Source: Chenopodium formosanum
Taxonomy: Eukaryota > Streptophyta > Magnoliopsida > Caryophyllales > Amaranthaceae
Assembly (NCBI GenBank): GCA_024500155.1
Contig: CM044867.1
Span: forward strand, 27,663,632-27,727,631
DNA: 64,000 nucleotides
Direction of reading: 5' to 3'
The notes below the pieces were generated by a model. It worked only from the letters and a program-made list of their open reading frames with translations. It did no database searches and was not told the origin of the DNA. Below are positions 61,423-64,000 of the stretch, one piece after another. Position 1 is the first letter of the stretch. Every line of letters begins with the position of its first letter. Both the position numbers and the translations under genes were made by a program.

Positions 61423-62578
61423 CTAAACAATGTTTTTATTATATATTAGACTTTAATTGTTACTCCGTACTTTTCCTATCTCTATTTTGTTGATAGACTT
61501 AATTATTTAATAAAGTTATCCTTGACACACTGAAAATAGTATAATGCACCCAGGTGCACAATGTGCACCATGCACATGGTGCACCCGGAAAGAACATTAG
61601 ACATATACAGTTTAAAGAACATAGGCGAAAAAAAGAACATACTAATGTTTGAAAAAGAACATATCTGTATTTAATAAAAGAACATGTTTGTTCGAAAAGA
61701 AAATATATTCTTGAAATTGATACAAAAATTTGGGATAGGTAGTCCGTAGTCGTAGGAATGTATGTAGATCGAAGAAGTCTATTAGAATTTTCCTTATGGT
61801 TAAGAAGTTTATTAGAATTTTCCTTAGTGCAAGATTAGCCCTAAGACTCTGGGTGACATCATCATTTTTTGATTTTGTGATCTTAAGACAATACTTTGTT
61901 TTTTTAAATGCATTTAAGAAGCTAAGTCTACGCGTAGGCTTGCCTCTTTTTTTAGTGGCGCCCTGTGAAAAGGTTGGTGCCCGGAAAAAGACAACAAAAT
62001 TTGAAGTGGAGTCTTGAAAACTCAAGACTCAACTTAAGACTCAACTCTACACACTATACACCGTGTTTTTTCCTATATATACATCAAAACACGGTGTTTT
62101 GATAATAAAAAAACCTTTTTTTTTTATTTCTTAAATACATTAAAATCTATGTACATTTCTTAAAATTAAAAAAAAAAAAAGAATTCTATGTACGTTGTTT
62201 TAAAAAAACATATATGTACATTGTTTCCAAAAAATATTTATCGATATGTACATTGGTTTTAATTTTTTATATGCAAAAATCATTGTTTGTTCTATTTTAT
62301 CTTAACTATGTACTTATCTTGTTGCAAAATTAAAAATACATACCAATCATAACAATTATCAATTAAGTTATCTTGAATTTTTTTTATCCTACTTTTTTGT
62401 TATTGTTTGTTGGTTTTTAATTTTTATCATGTATGTACCTACTCATAATAAAATTACTCTATATATGTATTATTATAAAAGCTAAATATCCTATTGCTTT
62501 TGCTATCATTTATTTGTCTTCTTTGAAAGCCTACAAAAAAATATAAACAACGTACAATATTATAGCTTTCTTCAAAAT
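61423..62578. other. ABCB intron or flank with palindromic repeat DNA
   Basis: No exon was recognised. At 61545-61587 nested palindromes built from TGCACC, GTGCAC and GGTGCAC occur. An inverted repeat GAGTCTTG/CAAGACTC lies at 62009-62030, and a perfect 11-bp inverted repeat CACCGTGTTTT/AAAACACGGTG lies at 62059-62069 and 62086-62096. These look like transposon ends, but no complete element could be bounded. Confidence 0.45.
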
Positions 62579-63113
62579 ATGGATGCTATTCAAAATTTTG
62601 ATTTGCAATCGTTTATGAATTTGATTCAAAGCAGTAATAATCAAAATCTACCCTCACAACCAATGCAAAATTCTCAAAATACACAAGTCCAAAATTTAGC
62701 CAATTTTCTCCAAGCTTCATCCCAAATCCCTGAATTTTCTAGCCAACAAGGGTTGGATAATATTGAGGTACAAACTCCTCCTACGACTACTCAAGGTCGA
62801 AAAAGAAAATCGACTACTTGGACGATTAAAGATGATTGTCTCCTAGCTATTGCATGGTTACATAGTAGTACAAATAAAATCACCGGTAATTCGATCACAA
62901 AAATCGGATAATTATTGGATACAAGTGACGGATTTCTTCAATGAGAATAAAGAGAAGGATCAAGCTCCAAGGGAACCAAATCAGTAGTGCAAGCAACACT
63001 GGTGGATTATCAATGGAGCAGTGAATAAATTTGTTGGGTGCTATAGTCAATATGAAAATAAAAGTGGGTATGATGAGTCATTGAAAATTTCAGGCTATCC
63101 ATGCTTAACATAA
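62579..63113 (+). pseudogene. Broken PIF/Harbinger-type SANT/Myb-like ORF
   Basis: The start is a Gln/Asn-rich leader (MDAIQNFDLQSFMNLIQSS), then GRKRKSTTWTIKDDCLLAIAWL, the opening of the SANT/Myb-like domain found in ORF1 proteins of PIF/Harbinger transposons and their domesticated relatives. A +1 shift near 62890 moves the frame to QKSDNYWIQVTDFFNENKEK. That frame has a TAG at 62985-62987 and then continues with a VNKFVGCYSQYENKSG block typical of this family. With one frameshift and one nonsense codon it is a pseudogene. No DDE transposase is visible nearby. Confidence 0.65.
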
Positions 63114-64000
63114 TAAACAAAAGCGATAGAAAGAACCACCTTCGTTGCGTTCCAAGAATGTGAGCATCATCAAAAAGCCATGTGAGAACAAGAAAAATAA
63201 AAGAAACTACAAACAAAGGAAAAGGGTTTGTAACTTCAAAACAAAAGAAAAGAAAAGGAAACTACAAAGGAACACTAAACTAAGATAACAAAGAGTTAAA
63301 AAGTAAGAAAAGAAAACTAAGTAACCAATTAAACTACAAGCTAACTAAAAGATACTTAGGCTTTGGATAAATGAAATTTGATGAGTTATGGAAAAAGGTT
63401 GGTGCGGTTTTGAGGGTATGAGGGAGATGGGGGACGAAGGTAGAAGAAGGAAATAAGGGGAAATGAAAGAAGAAAGAAAGAAAGGGAAGATAAGGGGCAT
63501 CCGGGAAAGGGGTGCGGCCGCACACACCATATGTGCGCCCGCACCAGGTAGGTGTGCGGCTGCACAGATCACTAGTGCGCCCGCACATCCATGCTCCCTA
63601 TTCTTCTCTTTTTTTTTTCTTTGATGCTTGATGGCCTATTGGGTGCGTACATGAATCATGATGGTGATAAACACCAACATAGGCAGTAGCAAAATACATT
63701 ATTAGTGAGCTCAAAGTTTGAGATTCATGAACTCACCACAAGAACTCACTAGGCATCAACTTCCTTCTACTTTTAAAGCACAAAATTCCCTATCTTACCT
63801 CACTAAAAGTCTTCCCCTTTTACCTCAATTTTCGAGTATAAAACATCAAAAATCGCAAAACACTTTCTCATTCCTCATGCTCACTTGATGAAATCCATTC
63901 CCAAGAGTCCAACCTATAAATCCAAGCAAGTAGAAAAGTGAAAGAAAAGAAACTAAAAGAAGGAAAAATAAGAAAATTCAAAATCAAAAAGAAAAATTAG
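63114..64000 (-). other. Repetitive DNA resembling LTR-element non-coding sequence
   Basis: No gene is seen. A/G-rich runs (63180-63500) precede a 21-bp tandem array (63512-63595) and then an AT-rich tail. The composition and the CG-rich array resemble Ty3/Gypsy untranslated regions, but no LTR ends or primer site can be shown inside the window. Confidence 0.35.
63512..63595. repeat. Four-unit 21-bp tandem array with a conserved 12-bp core
   Basis: Cores at 63512, 63533, 63554 and 63575 read GTGCGGCCGCAC, GTGCGCCCGCAC, GTGCGGCTGCAC and GTGCGCCCGCAC, exactly 21 bp apart, separated by unrelated 9-bp spacers. The first core is a perfect palindrome. On the minus strand the period keeps frame and gives a CGRTxxx-type heptad repeat. 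Confidence 0.9.

Noticed and set aside
63512..63595. CRISPR-like array (constant core, variable spacer)
   Set aside because: Units are only 21 bp with a 12-bp core and 9-bp spacers in plant nuclear DNA, with no cas-like gene.

Overview
The window is nuclear DNA from a flowering plant, probably a eudicot. The evidence is AT-rich intergenic DNA, GT-AG introns, an intronless plant-type PEX7 gene, an ABCB-type transporter exon, plant Ty3/Gypsy elements of Athila-like and Tat-like type primed by tRNA-Asp-like sites, and Stowaway, hAT and PIF/Harbinger remains. Only one protein gene (PEX7) looks intact.

The dominant structure is a direct duplication. Bases 1-23904 (copy 1) recur at 34900-59995 (copy 2) with the same order and nesting of elements and only scattered point and homopolymer differences. 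The window starts inside copy 1, so its left edge is not visible. Each copy holds, left to right: a hAT element with a tRNA-like insert; a small inverted-repeat element; traces of a degraded gene; a cluster of broken Gypsy elements (an Athila-like LTR split by a 3.4-kb DNA transposon that carries a Stowaway MITE, a gag-protease remnant, a partial LTR, then a Tat-like gag and its LTR); a seven-exon minus-strand gene of unknown function; and a possible Helitron end with a uS15-like exon.

The copies differ in informative ways. Copy 1 has lost 1171 bp covering exon 1, the start codon and the promoter of the seven-exon gene. Copy 2 keeps exon 1 but has an in-frame TGA at codon 107. Copy 2 also contains two head-to-tail 45-base units, each matching the PacBio SMRTbell adapter, in place of about 87 bp of real sequence (39458-39547). 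That is an assembly artefact, so this part of the assembly, and perhaps the duplication, should be treated with caution.

Between the copies (23850-32393) lie two Athila-like gag-protease elements sharing one LTR. Both have a truncated protease and no reverse transcriptase, RNase H or integrase. They run to within about 535 bp of PEX7 (32929-33903, plus strand), the PTS2 receptor for peroxisomal import. Right of copy 2 (59996-64000) are a 43-bp fragment templated from inside copy 2, an (AT)n tract, a 39-bp tandem duplication, the last exon of an ABCB transporter (minus strand), a broken PIF/Harbinger-type SANT/Myb-like ORF and a 21-bp tandem array.

Exon boundaries were set by eye from GT/AG signals and reading frame. 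Family names come from recognised motifs, not from searches.
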